A stretch of 64,000 nucleotides of DNA, taken from positions 1-64,000 of the forward strand of contig VWZL01000812.1 of NCBI GenBank assembly GCA_013396915.1, given 5' to 3'. This DNA comes from Stercorarius parasiticus (taxonomy: Eukaryota > Chordata > Aves > Charadriiformes > Stercorariidae). The notes below the pieces were generated by a model, which had not been told where the DNA came from, ran no database searches, and saw only the letters and a list, made by a program, of their open reading frames with translations. Made by a program: the position numbers and the translations under genes. Positions 10,250-22,985 of the stretch are shown in pieces. The first letter of the stretch is position 1; each line of letters starts with the position of its first letter.

Positions 10250-10930
10250 GTAGATGAAATGTGATGTTGATAAATGTAAAATAATACACACAGGGAAACC
10301 AATGAGGGGCACTGAGCTGACCATATTACCCAGGGGAAGATCTTGGTTTTATGACAGACAGTTCTACTGCTCAGTGACTGTGAAAAAAAGAAATCAAGTG
10401 TCAGAAAGTAATAAAGAAATGGTGAATGAAACAAGAAATGTCATTATGCCATTGTGTAAGTTCATGTTTCTCTTACATTTTGAATACTCTATACAACTCT
10501 AGTCTGCACACTTCAAAAGGATATAGTAGAATTGGAAAAAGTTCAAGAAAGAGTAAAGCATCTGTTAAAAAATGTATAAACATTTCTATACAAGTAATGA
10601 TTTAACATGGTAGAACCGAACAGGAAACCTTAATGAAAGAAATGATGTGGTGGGATATGATAAGCATCCACAAAATCCTGAATGTCATAGAGAATTTAAA
10701 AGTGATCAGTCATTCATGTTTTCTTTCTATCTACTATCAAATAAAGCTAATGTGAGGTAGGTTCTGAAATGAGGGTGGCTTTTTTTTTTATTCCCCATCC
10801 AATAGGTAGTAGTTTAATGAAACTCTCTGTCAAAGAATGCTGTGGACTGTAAAAATATAAATAGGTCCAAGGGCTAATTACATAGTTATGTGAAAGAAAA
10901 TTTATTAAAGTATTACTAAATAGGCAGAGC
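10250..10930 (+). mobile_element. Ancient, heavily decayed CR1-clade LINE remnant
   Basis: Broken translation on the plus strand retains the spacing of CR1/L2-clade ORF2. 'KCDVDKCKIIHTGK' (about 10258-10300) resembles the post-RT 'F(N)xxKC(K)xxHxGK' segment. 'RNVIMPLCKF' followed by 'LHFEYSIQL' (10435-10502) resembles '[16 protein letters not shown]'. A stretch near 10800-10900 resembles the C-terminal 'LP..V..A......F' region. Frames shift repeatedly and no tail is visible. It is far more diverged than the other CR1 copies, so it probably predates most of the avian radiation. The assignment is from pattern only. Confidence 0.6.
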
Positions 10931-11211
10931 ACATCCGATTCAAGATTTTCCTCAAATGGAAAAAAAAAAAATTAGAGGCAGACAAGTCATTCAGGAAATT
11001 TCATATATGCTTGCTCCATTCTTTTTTCTGTAGTGTCCAGTTATTGCCACTGCTAGGGAAAAGATACTGGGTGTGTACTTTTGGTCTGACTTAATACCAT
11101 CAGCCTCATATTCTGTTAATTAATTTCTTGACCAGTGTCAGACTTACCGTCATTCGGTCAATATCCCATTCTTGCAGTTAGATTAGCGAAGTGCATAAAT
11201 TCTGCATGATT

Positions 11212-11535
11212 GTTCCTGAGGAGAGGAAGTGGAGAGAGAGGTGCTGATCTCTTCTCCCTGGTATCCAGTGAGAGGTCACATGGGAATGGTTCAAAACTGC
11301 ATCAGGGGAGGTTCAGATGTGACAACAGGAAACATTTCATTATTGAGAGGGTAATCAAACACTGGAACAAGCTTGCCAGAGAGGTAGTGGATGCCCCACG
11401 CCTGTCAGTGTTTAAGAGGCGTTTGGACAACACACTTAATAACATGCTTTACCTTTTGGCCAGCCCTAACATGTTTGGACTAAATGATCCATGTAGATTC
11501 CTTCCAAATGAACTATTCTATTCTATTTTATTCTG
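11212..11535 (+). mobile_element. CR1 LINE 3' end (ATTCT-tail subfamily)
   Basis: A 5'-truncated CR1 covers only the last third of the ORF2 C-terminal region and the tail. Translation shows 'ERVIKHWNKLAREVVDAP' and 'FKRRLDNTLNNML', the same block as at 7869-8213 on the other strand. It ends in 'ctattctattctattttattct' type pentamers (11515-11535), placing it in the same tail class as the 7768-9078 copy. Confidence 0.88.
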
Positions 11536-12876
11536 AATCTAATTGAGGGATTCTCAATTAGAAACATTGTAAAATACTTTCCATCTCTTTAATTGTCACA
11601 TAGGTAAAAAACTCCTGTGCATATTGTGGGAAACATTTTAGTGTCACTTTGAAAAGCAACAAGACAAATTAATTTCACACCCATCAAGCCCTCACACAAT
11701 TTTGTGGTCTTGCAAGGGAGAATGAAGCATAATGCGGTGACAGATGAATAGTGAGTGCACTCCCACTCACTTTTCTCTCTTAAGAAAAAAATAAAACATT
11801 TAGACTGTAGCAGCTGTATCCTAGTTTAACTTAAATGGTCCTAACAGCTAAGAAGAGTAAAACAATTAATGAAATTCACCAAAACAAACCTATTTTTTGC
11901 AGCTCCTGGTACTATATATAACACAGAAACCAACCTTCCTAGGCTTGTTCTGTTTGTTTTGGAGATTTTTGAATACCTTGGAAGAATGGATGAAGAATTA
12001 TCTCAGTTTGTGACAACAATCAAAACACAGTAGGCAAAGCTGAGCACAATGAGACAGTTTCTAATAGTATTTAGATTATGATACATCTAGACTAGCTGTA
12101 TTGATTTTTTCACTAGAGTATTGTACATTAAAACCTGTCTCAGTAGGTTGATTTTCACTAAAAAAAGATAAAACAAACAAGTGATAAAAATATCTTGCTC
12201 TTTCAGTTCTTTTCGCACTGAAGTTAGTCTAAGTATCTTCTGCTTATTCCAAAATATTACAGTCTCTTCCTCAGTATTTGAGTCAGACATAATCATACCC
12301 AAAAGACCAACATATCCATCATCGTTCAGCTGCTGTAGTGTTTTTCACTCTGCGGGAAGTAAGATTACTTTGTCAGCAGGAGGTTTTCTGCTACATCCAT
12401 TGAAAAGCTGATGTTCTTCAGGAATCCTTTATAAGACTGTATCAGTGGCAATGACTACAGAAGAATCAACAGAGGCAAGTGTCAGCAGAGCTAGCAGCAT
12501 TGTACAGAGTCACAAACAGAAGTACCTGGGTCATACTGAAAGGATTGTGATTCTCAAGGAGTGCTGATGCAGTTGAAGGTTTTAGTTAAAGAACTGTATT
12601 TCACAGTTCCTCTTGATTTTTCTGTTTTGTTTTTTTTTTTAATTGTTATTCTGTGAATTTGTCTAGTGTTAAATTATAGGCTAGTTGTACACAGTAAGGT
12701 GACCTACTTGGCATCTTTTGATTTACGTTCTATAGATAAAGGATGCAGTCTTCAATATGAAGGGTGTATTGTGTTCTATTTTCCAGTCTTATATTTTTTC
12801 TCCCAATAATTCCTATGATCAAAACAAGTCCTATGACCTCCTATAAGCCTCACACATATTGTCTGATATTGCCTCA
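11536..12876. other. Unique sequence, no gene seen
   Basis: About 1.3 kb of AT-rich DNA with no repeat or gene that I can recognise. Short frames on both strands near 12087-12411 overlap one another and carry no motif. Confidence 0.55.
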
Positions 12877-13153
12877 GGGCCTGTTGCAATAAAGACAAGG
12901 GGTAATGTCTCTAAGCTAAAAGGGGGTAGATTTAGACTAGATCTAAGGAAGAATTTGTTTACGAGGGTGGTGAAACAATGGAACAGGTTTACCAGGGTAG
13001 ATGCCCCATCCCTGGAAACCTTCAAGGTCAGGTAGGAGGGGGCTCTGAGCAACCTGATCTTGTTGAAGATGTCCCTGCTCATTGCAGGGCGTTGGAATAG
13101 ATGACCTTTAAAGGTCCCTACCAACCCAAACCGTTCTGTGATTCTGATTCTAT
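12877..13153 (+). mobile_element. CR1 LINE 3' end with octamer-type tail
   Basis: Starts at 'gggcctgttgcaataaagac' and runs through the ORF2 C-terminal block (a 'tggaacaggtttaccagggt' segment corresponds to W-N-R-L-P), then the 3' UTR 'ttggaatagatgacctttaa' and the tail GTTCTGTGATTCTGATTCTAT. This is a CR1 subfamily different from the pentamer-tail copies. 5' truncation leaves only about 277 bp. Confidence 0.9.
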
Positions 13154-16100
13154 ATTCCTTACCTTAGTCTATGCATTCTTTTCAGAAACTTGCTCCTTGA
13201 TTCTCTGTTAAAAGTAGACCCAATCAGCTGGACAAAGTTTCCTAAATAAACCGAGTAATTTAGATTTTAGCACATACATCTTGTTCTGTTTAGATGGAAA
13301 TTACTGGGAGAGTTAGAGAAATTAAGTCAATCACATCACTGTATGTCTACAACCATTGTTCAGGATTGCTCAGTTTAGAGTTTCATACATATCAGCATTT
13401 AAAAATACTGAAGATATTGAGTGGAATAGTGTTGTGTTCTATTGTTTTTTTTTTTTTAAGTTGTAGACACAGTGACAATGTTAAACAATGTCCATTATAT
13501 TAACGTAAGGAAAACAATCTAATTACATATTTTAATAGCAAACATATTATAGGTAAATCAATGCTAAATATCCACTAGAAAACAAAGTATATGTCTTTAC
13601 TGAATCTATATTTTTATTAGATTTCAGATAGTTTCATTCTTTACATTTTAAAATATATAGTCTAAGGAAAGACACACATCTTTTTAGAATACAATGGGAA
13701 AATAAGAAGCTAAAGTGGGTTTCTGTCAGTCATTAATAGACAAAAGTGTTTTCTTGAGTTGTGAAAATAGAACTGTGAAGAGTGTTCTGACTCCAAAAGA
13801 CAAAAAGGAGACTAAACATATTGGTAAAGGACTAATTTTTCATTTAAGACTTGATTAATTTTTCCCTGAATACTATAGAAGCAGCAATACAGATTTCATT
13901 AAAAAAACGTTTCAGATAACAATAATAAAAATCCTTTCCTAGAGAACATCTTTTTTTGAATGTTAACTTTTATTTAACTGAGTTTGATTTTTTGCCTTCT
14001 TTGAGTACAGTCATTTAAAGTCATTTGCTCCTGTTACCACAAGGCCTGGATTCCCACTAAATTAGAATAACTCCTATTTTTTCGTAGTGCTTGACGGAAC
14101 CTTTGGAAATGTCTTGTTCTATTACGCATTAACTGCAGAGATTAGTGAGGCTAAAAAGTAGAGAAAACAAATTGATGTCAAAACACTCCTACATATAGAT
14201 TGATGGTTTGAACCAGTTCTGTTGTGCTGAAATGGAAATCCTCCATGAAGATTTTAGTTAGGGTGAAGTTGGATAATATGAATGCATTAATTGGCATTAT
14301 CAAAAGGTACTTTTCAAAATCACTGGCTCTGGAGCATCCCTGAACCTCCATCTGTGTGGGTCAGACTAGGGAGCTGGCAAACACCAGGTAGATTTCTGGC
14401 TAGGAAGGCTTTTTCTGGTTGGTGAGTTGACCTGTGTCAATGAATGCCATAGTCATCATAAAGAAAGAAAGAACACACAGGACTGGAAAGTGAAATTGCC
14501 ATTCTTGGGAGCAGCGCACTTCCAGCTATTCTCAACTATATTGTGGAACATCATCTTTAGAATTTGTATTTAAAAGAAAAGTAATTTCTTTCAACAGCCT
14601 GAATAATCTCTTAAAACAACAGAAATCGAAATTTCTACTCTAAGATTTTAACAGGTGTTGAAATAGGAATGAAAATGTTACAGCAAGTATATTTTATCTG
14701 AGTCTTTTGGTTTATGTATATTATTGCTCAAATATTCACCAAATGAACTATCTCTAACAAAAAGTGTTACAATAATTTATCAGATGTTTGATCAATATTA
14801 ATTCTAAATTCACAAGATAAAATTTTTTTATATGATCACCAATGCGGAAAAAAAAAGGAAATTTACTTTCATCAGAGTTCCATGAATCATTAAGAGATAG
14901 TTTGTCTTATTACAGTTTGTTATTAATGTCCAGATTCCATTTAATTTCACTTTCAACTGACTATAGCAATTAGATAATTGATTCAATCTGGCAGGCTTTG
15001 GTGGATTATATTGCTGTGAGTTTGTAGCGGTACAGAATGTCAGTAGCCCGTGAGCAAAGCTTATGGATGTCAATGAGAGAAATAATAGATTTAAAAATCT
15101 CCATACAAAATGCATAAGAGATATCTTCTTTTTTTTTCTCTCTCTCTTCCATATTCTGTGAGCCTCAGGCAAAACAAAATTTATGGACAAAACAACTGTT
15201 GAAAAAGTATCATTTATTTTCTTCAAAGGGAGGACGTGGGTTATAGTCACACGTTAGAGTTTATTCGTGCATGACTTCTAATATTCAGTAACCCTACAAA
15301 ACAAAGTTCACCAATGGAAAGATTTCTATGCAGAGAGAGGAGGGGAAAAAAACCCAAAACCTCTTAAAAAAAAAAAAAAGAAAGTCCTCAGACAAATTTC
15401 CAGAGATCTTTTACTAAAGGCGTGTTGTAAAGGAAATATATTTTCTAAAGTAGTAAATCTTTGAAAAAGAAAAATACTGGCATGACATGTTTGTAATTAA
15501 CTGCAGAAAGAATTTGAGACAAAGAATGCAAATGTTCAAAATGGGATTTTTAAAAAAAAGTTTTACAGTACATAACAGTTTACAGTGAAGTGCCTTCTTG
15601 TTCATGTCAACGGGAAGCAAGACTTAAACAAGACTAAGATCTCCTGTACTGAAAGTTATTTCACTGGATGCTAAGGACTGGTTGAATTTTCTTGTGATAA
15701 CCAGACTAGAATTTAGAACTCATTTTCCTGGGAGCAAAGACTCTGCTTTACCCATAAAGGCCACTGGGGAATGTAATGGATGTGCATTTGTCTCAGAAAA
15801 GATATTTCTGGCTAATACTACAAAAATAAATTGTTTTGGCCATAAAGTCAGGACTTATTCTGAAACCACTCAACATACAAAGCTCAAGTAACCTCCATTA
15901 TTTAATTAAACAAAGAATATAATTGGACTTTGTTTTCAGAAATATAACTGAAAACAGAAAATTTTAAAATCAATCATATATGCAATGAAACTAGTGTGGC
16001 TGCAGCAGGCCAGGCTTCAACATCTAATTCCTAACTGTAGACTGACTGTTCAGCCAGTTTTTCTGGTATCTCAGTAGCTCTTTTTGAGATATTTAGAGCC

Positions 16101-19100
16101 TCAAAATGGAGAGACATTTTTTTACAGAATGTTGCTGGGTTTTTTTCAATTCAATTAAGCTAAGAAGCTGGTTTTGCTAAAGGGAAGATGTCTGTCAGAG
16201 CTCACAGTAAGAAACGTTGCTTTTGAAAATGCACTGAGAGATACTTACTAATTCTTTGCTTTCATTAAAACAAAGACACTGAGATCTGCTAAAGGCCTGA
16301 CTGTTTAGCCGCGGTCCTTGATGGATTGGGTACAAAGCTCTCACTTTTAAAGAAAATTGTCAACTTAATATATGGAATGTTTCTAAGATCAGTCCAAATT
16401 GTAGGACCATTCCTGTGTGTGTGATTACAGAAAAAAAGTATCCTCAGGGTTGCTATATTAATTATATGTACCAAATATTTATATGCAAACTGTACATATT
16501 AACTAGTCATAATAACGATGTAGTTAAGTGATTGGATAAGTAGTATAGCCTGTAGACTCTGAGAGTTCACCCCCGTATGAGACAAGATCCTGTTTAATAA
16601 AAAAAATCTAAAAGAATACATTCTTATTTACTCCTTTCTCATTTAATGGAGTTATCTATTCACCAGGACGTTCATTACTGCTGATTTAATATACATAGCA
16701 CTTGGTGGGTGGAGCCTGTACCTGTGAGAAACTGTAAGATGGCACATTTCCAGAGGTTAACTGGAAAGTCGCTCACTGTCATATTGAGCAGTTTGAAGTC
16801 ACTAGGTACTAGTAAAGACCTCTAATTCAAGGAAAAAATTAAAATCTTTTAAAACCCGGATCAACTGGTGTCCAGCCTGACAAGTGCTTTGAGGATCATA
16901 AATGCCTATGTTTGTTTGGTTCCCTTACTAAAATACCTTGTTTTACTATGTGTTACGCATGCCCTATTGAATGGTTAATCGACGGAGAAACAAACTAAGT
17001 CAACATACCAAACTCAAGTGGAAAACATCTTTTATTTTGTTCTAGGTATGGTCATTTGATAGCATTAATTTAATATTCTTCAGTACACACATTAAGACAG
17101 TGTAACACCTTGTAAAGATACATGAATAAAACCCACATATTTTATTCTTTGAATTGTTTATTTAGAAAAGTTTTGAAGTACTCAAAAGAAGATGCTTTTT
17201 AGCGTGAGTGTTAGTTCAGAAATTCACATATCACTTTAGTTATACAAGCATAAAGTTATTGAGTGGTGGAGTTACTGCCTTCAGCGATGAGTAATCTCTG
17301 CTGCTGATAACATCCTCTGAACACGAACAGGTATGAGGGCTGCAAGGCAGATAAGATATTCAAGCTGTTTGGCTAACAACTAATTTCCCTTTAAAATAAG
17401 ATGTTTTAAAAAAGACAAAGAATTGTACTGTTCTTTGCACTTTGACGATCCCAATGTAGGGAAAGCTCACATAAATAGCAGATTATACCATATAGTAATG
17501 TGTGGGGATTGCCACCTCAGAGGATATGGGCATTACAAATAGACTTAGGGTATTTAATTTTATTTTTTTCCAAATTATTTTTGTTGAATTTCTTTAGTCT
17601 TAGAATCGCACTCAAGCTTCTATTAAGAGAAGTAAATTAGTACCTGCTACACTACATGGCTGATAATTGTAAGACATTATTCAAAGATCATTATATACAG
17701 AAACCTGAAAGAAACTGCTCTTTCTTTCTTCATATCTAAAAAAAAAAAAGACTGCTAACTTATATCTGTTTGTTTAAAAAATCATTTATATTTTAGAAAA
17801 TATATTTCTTCTGACACTTGAGCTAAATTTGTACACTATGATATAACTACAGAGAATTACAAAACCTAGATCCAAATATGAAACATCATTGAGCTTTATA
17901 TGTGTATCCTTGATTTTTTATTTAATGCCAGAAATTCTTTGTGAATTTCCAGAGGTATGTAATAAGAGCAATTGCTTTTTTCAAGGTAAATCACAAGGGA
18001 CTGCTGGGACACAATATTTTCCAGCTTATCATGACATTAACATAAATCTGAAGCCAGAAGATGGTGGTCACTAGTTACTCTTGTGATTCTAAGCTATTTT
18101 ACCTAGGTGAGAGTTGAGGCCTAGGTAGGTGAGATATTAGGTATTCTAAACAGCTATCCTTACCGTGTTCTTTTATTTTTCATAGTATATATTCCAAATT
18201 GAAACAAATAGGTAAGTCAGGTATTTTTGAAACATGTAATGTAAAAAATGAAGAGCCAGTCCTTCTCAAACAAACAGAATATAACTTCCTAGAAATTTCA
18301 ATTTTTTTCTGTTATTTTTGAAAGATTTGCTAGTAATATTGTCACAAGTAAACCAATACCATACTATTTGCAGTTTGTGATTTTTAATTGTTTTAGTATC
18401 ACTCAAAATATTCACAGCTAGATACAGTTCAGCAGTTTGTTAAGGACCTTGAAGTGTGATGTCTCTCTTCCTCTCCTCTTTCAAAAGATCAAATTTGTTC
18501 TCGAAAAGCAGCTGGTGAATTATCAGTAATTTTCTTCATGTGCTCAAAAGTGATTGAATCAACATAATCACATGCTACAAATGAACAGGTGCTGGAAACA
18601 TGGCTTCAGACATCTCAGAAAAAGATCAAACCACATCGAATAAGCTCGGTTACAAAAAGTAACCTTTTTGGCATTCCATCAGTTTTAAAATACTGGGACA
18701 TTCTGAAAATGATTTTATTCAAAGCATGAAGAATGGTTTACCCTCAATTAAGCTCTTTATAAATCTCCCTGCAGCATACGATATTCACAGAAGACTGGTG
18801 GTTTTATCCCAATTATCCACAGTCTTGAGAAACAGTGCTGAGAGAAAATTCAGGGTATGTGATTTATGAAGGCACCTTTTGAGTCATTTACTGTATCTCT
18901 ATGCCTTTGTTTATTTTAAAACAAACCTATTATTACTGTGATTTTAAAAATAATTTTACAAGGGTATGCAAAGCTGTCTTTGGAGCTTCTTATTTCCTCT
19001 TATTTTTTAACACTGGGGTTACAAGATAACACTTGGTTTCCCCTCTCCCTTAAAAGCAAAGTTCAGCGTTCCTCTGCAAATCACACTTCAGTGATCTGAG

Positions 19101-22100
19101 CAGCAGCTGGTGGAGTATGAGATTCATAGCAAGCGTTATCACACCAGTACAGACAATGACTGTTAAACTGACCTTTTTGTCAACAGCATTAAGATTTTTA
19201 CATAATACACTTACAAAGCACCTAAGACTTCGAGAAAACAGTGGAAGCAAAATGTGTTTATCTTACTATATGAGCAAAGCTGTACCTTTATAAACTTTCT
19301 CACTTGAGGCAATGTGACAAGTAAGACACATAAACAGATGCTATCCACGTGCTTTCTGGGATAAGCTTTGAACTGTTGATGTGCTTATGGTGATAGCCAT
19401 CCCAGATGCACCAGTAAAAAGACTTTTTAAACTACCCTGATTAGTTCTCACTTCCTGGGCAAGTCAGGTCAAAAATACATTTATTTTTTTGTCTAATATG
19501 TGCCTTCATTCCAGTGTGTGAAGCCAACTGATAGGTGACAGGTATTATCATACACTATTTCTGATGGGACACAGTAGAGAGATATATATCATAAACATAA
19601 TTAATTCTACTCCTTCAGTTGCTTCTAGCATAAGTTTGTGTAAAGTAAGCACTGACTTCTGTTGTAAATCCTGTGACCCAACAATCAAGTTCTTTATTTA
19701 TTTTATTTCTTTGTCTATGTACTTTGTAATTTAAATTCCATAACTTCTTATCCTGTCCTAAATCCAGGTTCAAATGGAGATGAGTCATATATATTCACCA
19801 CAAAACTATTCCAACCTCCCATAAAGTGCATCTGTGTAAAAACCTAGTCTTTCTCTGAAACCTGAATTTAACAGTGCAGAAATAAAATTACCTGACTTAA
19901 GGCACAGTAACAGTTAAGAAACCCATGTTTCTACATAACCAGGATACTTTTAGGATTCTGTGCCATACACAAAACAACACAATGCCATTGACTTGATGCA
20001 GGAACTTGATAATTCAGGTTAGGATATGTTTATGACAGACTTTTTTGCTCTTAAATATTTATTTGGACCTCTACCCCTGTCTCTCCACCTGATTTTGGTA
20101 TTGTTGAGAAATTGTGGTTTTTTGTGTTCAAAATTCATATACAAAGAGTCAAATATTCAACTTCTTCATTTCAAGAAACTTTTTTGTTTGGATAAATACT
20201 ACCTCAGTGACCGGTCTGGGCCTGCGTAACCCACAGCAGTGTGAGCAGCAGTACAACTGGTTTACAGATACTATCGCAATACTCAGTGTGATGAGATACA
20301 GACTCCAAGAAAGCTGTGGGGGTGACACCTGCGTAATTCTTACAGGCTGCAACATATTTGGGAGTAGGGTGAGGTTCGTAAGCTTATTTTGTCCTTTAGA
20401 GTATATTATCCTGTGAGTTTTCTCAAAAAGCAGAACTTGCTTTCAGTTTTTGTTCATTTAGTGAAAGGATTCTAGATAGGGCTTTGTTACACCCTAGATG
20501 TTTGGCCCTGATGGGTTTTATTTGTTGAGACTATTCTGTAAACAGAAGTATGTGACTTCCAAGAAAGTTGAAAACACAAGGCTTTCTATTCTTCTTTAAC
20601 AGAAACTATAATACTGATATTTATCAAAAAAAACCAAAAAAAATCATGACTTTAAATAAGAAAAAATGAAGTTGTTTTTTTTTTCTTGTGAAAAGTACTT
20701 TCTTTGTCCTGTTTTGCATTTGCAGGCCCAGAATATTTCCTGCTAGTTTCCTAATGTCCTATTAGTCAATTTGAGGTATTTGTCTAAACCATCACCAAGG
20801 AAGTACACCAAGATTTTCTAAACAAAAGCTACTTTAGCTATGTACAGTCTAACTGGAGCTAGCTCAATTATCCATACAGAAATCACAGTGAAAGTACCTG
20901 TTGTAGTCATGCACTTATTAAAAAAAACAACAAAAAAACAAACCAACCACAAACACACACAAAAAAACAAACACACAAGACCAAACACAGAAACAAACAA
21001 AAAAAACCAACAAAAAAATCAAAGCAGGAAGGGGGAGCTTCTGTTACAGTAACTAGTGTATAAGAGAAGCTGAGCTTTCCTCTACTTGTAACAGAAAGAC
21101 ATAAGGGAATAGTTTCTCTATCTTCATTTGTATCTGTTGCCACGTGTCCCAGCTCATCCCACCCTATATCGCCTATCCTCTATTCTGTTTCTATATTTTT
21201 CGCATGAAGAGAATTCTGACCTTTTTTCCAAAAGCTTTGTTTCTAATGCTTGGAAATACATCATATCCACGAATAACTTACAAATGACAAATATTAAATG
21301 TTTGGCTGCATAATAACGTCTTCAAAATAATACTTTGTGGAAGGTCATCTTGTAAGACTGATCTCAGTGATTTGCTACTGAGATCAGTTGTCAGTATGGA
21401 GGAAGTTGGAAGATATGAAAAACCACCAGGAGCTGGCAAGAATTTCAGTCACTTTTGTTATTTCTTTTTCTGTTCATTCATTATTGATGCATCAAGAATA
21501 ACAGTCCCAAGTAAAAAGGGACATGGGCTATTGCCTCCAAAGAAAATCCTTCTTAAATTTGTGCAGTTGTCTTCAATACACTGTTTGTGCCAGTTTTTAT
21601 AACAGCCTAAGGGAACTCTTCAGTATTTGCTTCAGCCAACTGAGCCATATTTTGCTTTAATATTTATATTATTTATTTTTCTACAACAGTACACAGTGTG
21701 TCATACTTCAAAGGTAGCAGCACACAGAAACAGTCTCCTGAAGATGAAAGCTAGGATAAAAGTAGTCCAAAATCACTTCTTTCCATAAATATACAGACTA
21801 TACTATTTCCAATATCATATACATTTTCAGCCTTAATTATTTTCTTCTTTCTCCCTCAGTTCACCCCTGATCCCATCCTTAATATCTGACCTCCCTAATA
21901 GCTGGTCTCCTAATGATGGAGCTGTTGAGAGTAGATGTAAAGGAAGTGGTTTCCCTGGAAACAGAAACTATGATATAGTATGTAAAAGATTTTAAAACAT
22001 TTCTGTTCCCACTTACTTCCAGCCAGCAGTTTTCATATCTTTTCAGAAAAATGAAAGAGCTGACACTTTTTTCTTATTAATAGTAGCACTCTTAAAAATG

Positions 22101-22538
22101 TTGAAGTACAGCTATTCCCTTCTCCCCACACCACAAGCTGTTTATCACTTATATTGTTATGTGCAGCATAATTTAGTTTATATGAACACACTTTACAAGT
22201 ATACAAAAGATGTGTTAGCACATGATGAAGGTGCAGATTTTCTTAATTTTCAGTAAGACTGCTGCTATAGACCAAAGCATCTACTTCGACTGGAACAATA
22301 TAACTGCACTAAAAGGAACTTCTAGAGATTATAATTTACATCCTCCATTAGTATTATTTTGATGACTAATTCCAGATACTTACAAAGATATCTGTAAAAG
22401 CTTTCTAGAAGTTTGGTGAGGGAAATTCAGAAATACATATTGCTGTATCCTGAACATACTGCCCAGGAACCAGTAATTGCCATGCACATATAACAGAAGC
22501 TTTCTCTCTTTTCTCTGTATAGTCACCTGATAGCCTTC
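13154..22538. other. Long unique AT-rich tract
   Basis: About 9.4 kb in which I recognise no transposable element, RNA gene or credible coding exon. The longest frames (140 codons at 14828-15250 minus; 100 codons at 20114-20416 plus) have no recognisable domain. A slightly GC-richer patch at 20195-20375 is the only compositional break, apart from the A/C-rich low-complexity tract at 20919-21019. The scarcity of insertions may reflect constraint, or simply old sequence whose repeats have decayed beyond recognition. Confidence 0.55.
20919..21019. repeat. A/C-only low-complexity tract
   Basis: About 100 bp made almost entirely of A and C on the plus strand (mixed CAAA, CAAAA and CACA units, with rare G). 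Overlapping frames on both strands (20818-21143) are translations of this tract and not genes. Confidence 0.85.
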
Positions 22539-22985
22539 CTGAGTGTTGTGGCTTTGGCCGTATTGGCCAATTAGAATGACAGATGGCACCCCCCGCCCCC
22601 CTTTTCCTCAGAGAGGAGAGGAAGAGGTAAGGATATTTACGAGTTTAGAAAAAGAACTAAACTACTTTAATGAAAATAATAATAAATAAGAAAATAGTAA
22701 ATAATAAAAATAGAATAAAATAAAAAAAAGTATACAATATATACAAAACCGTATCCAGCTCCCAGGATGACGATCGCATCACCAGCAGACACAGGNTAAG
22801 TATAAGCAAGAGCCTCTGTGCATACCATTCCTTGGTATAATCAGGTCTTATCACTCTGAGAGCGAACAGTTTCTGAACAATATGCTGTTAATTTCAGAGT
22901 TTAGTCAGTTAGAAGAGGCCCAGATAAAAAGCAAAATTACAAATCAGAAAATCGGTTCTGTTTTACCTCAAACCAGGACACTGAG
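22539..22985 (-). mobile_element. Solo LTR (family D) with perfect 5-bp target duplication
   Basis: The LTR spans 22544-22980. On the minus strand it opens with TGTCCTGGTTTGAGG (from 22980) and closes with the antisense of TGTTGTGGC at 22544, giving TG...CA ends. CTGAG occurs immediately outside both ends (22539-22543 and 22981-22985), a perfect 5-bp target-site duplication. An ATTAAA polyadenylation signal on the minus strand lies at 22666-22671, about 120 bp before the LTR end, and an AT-rich run precedes it. No viral internal sequence adjoins it, so it is a solo LTR. A single N at 22796 interrupts it, so its true length may exceed the 437 bp shown. Class is uncertain. Confidence 0.88.
22796..22796. 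other. Single-N assembly join inside an LTR
   Basis: Lone N between '...gcagacacagg' and 'taagtataagc...'. Unlike the join at 8492, the flanks are not duplicates, so bases may be missing here. Confidence 0.7.

Noticed and set aside
14828..15250. 140-codon minus-strand frame
   Set aside because: No domain, AT-driven residue use and no supporting signals; treated as chance.
20195..20375. GC-richer patch that might be an exon, with an AG before and a GT-like site after
   Set aside because: Neither strand gives a recognisable peptide, and splice-like dinucleotides are too common to count.
20818..21143. Frames rich in Lys/Thr/Asn or Phe/Val/Cys
   Set aside because: They translate an A/C low-complexity tract.
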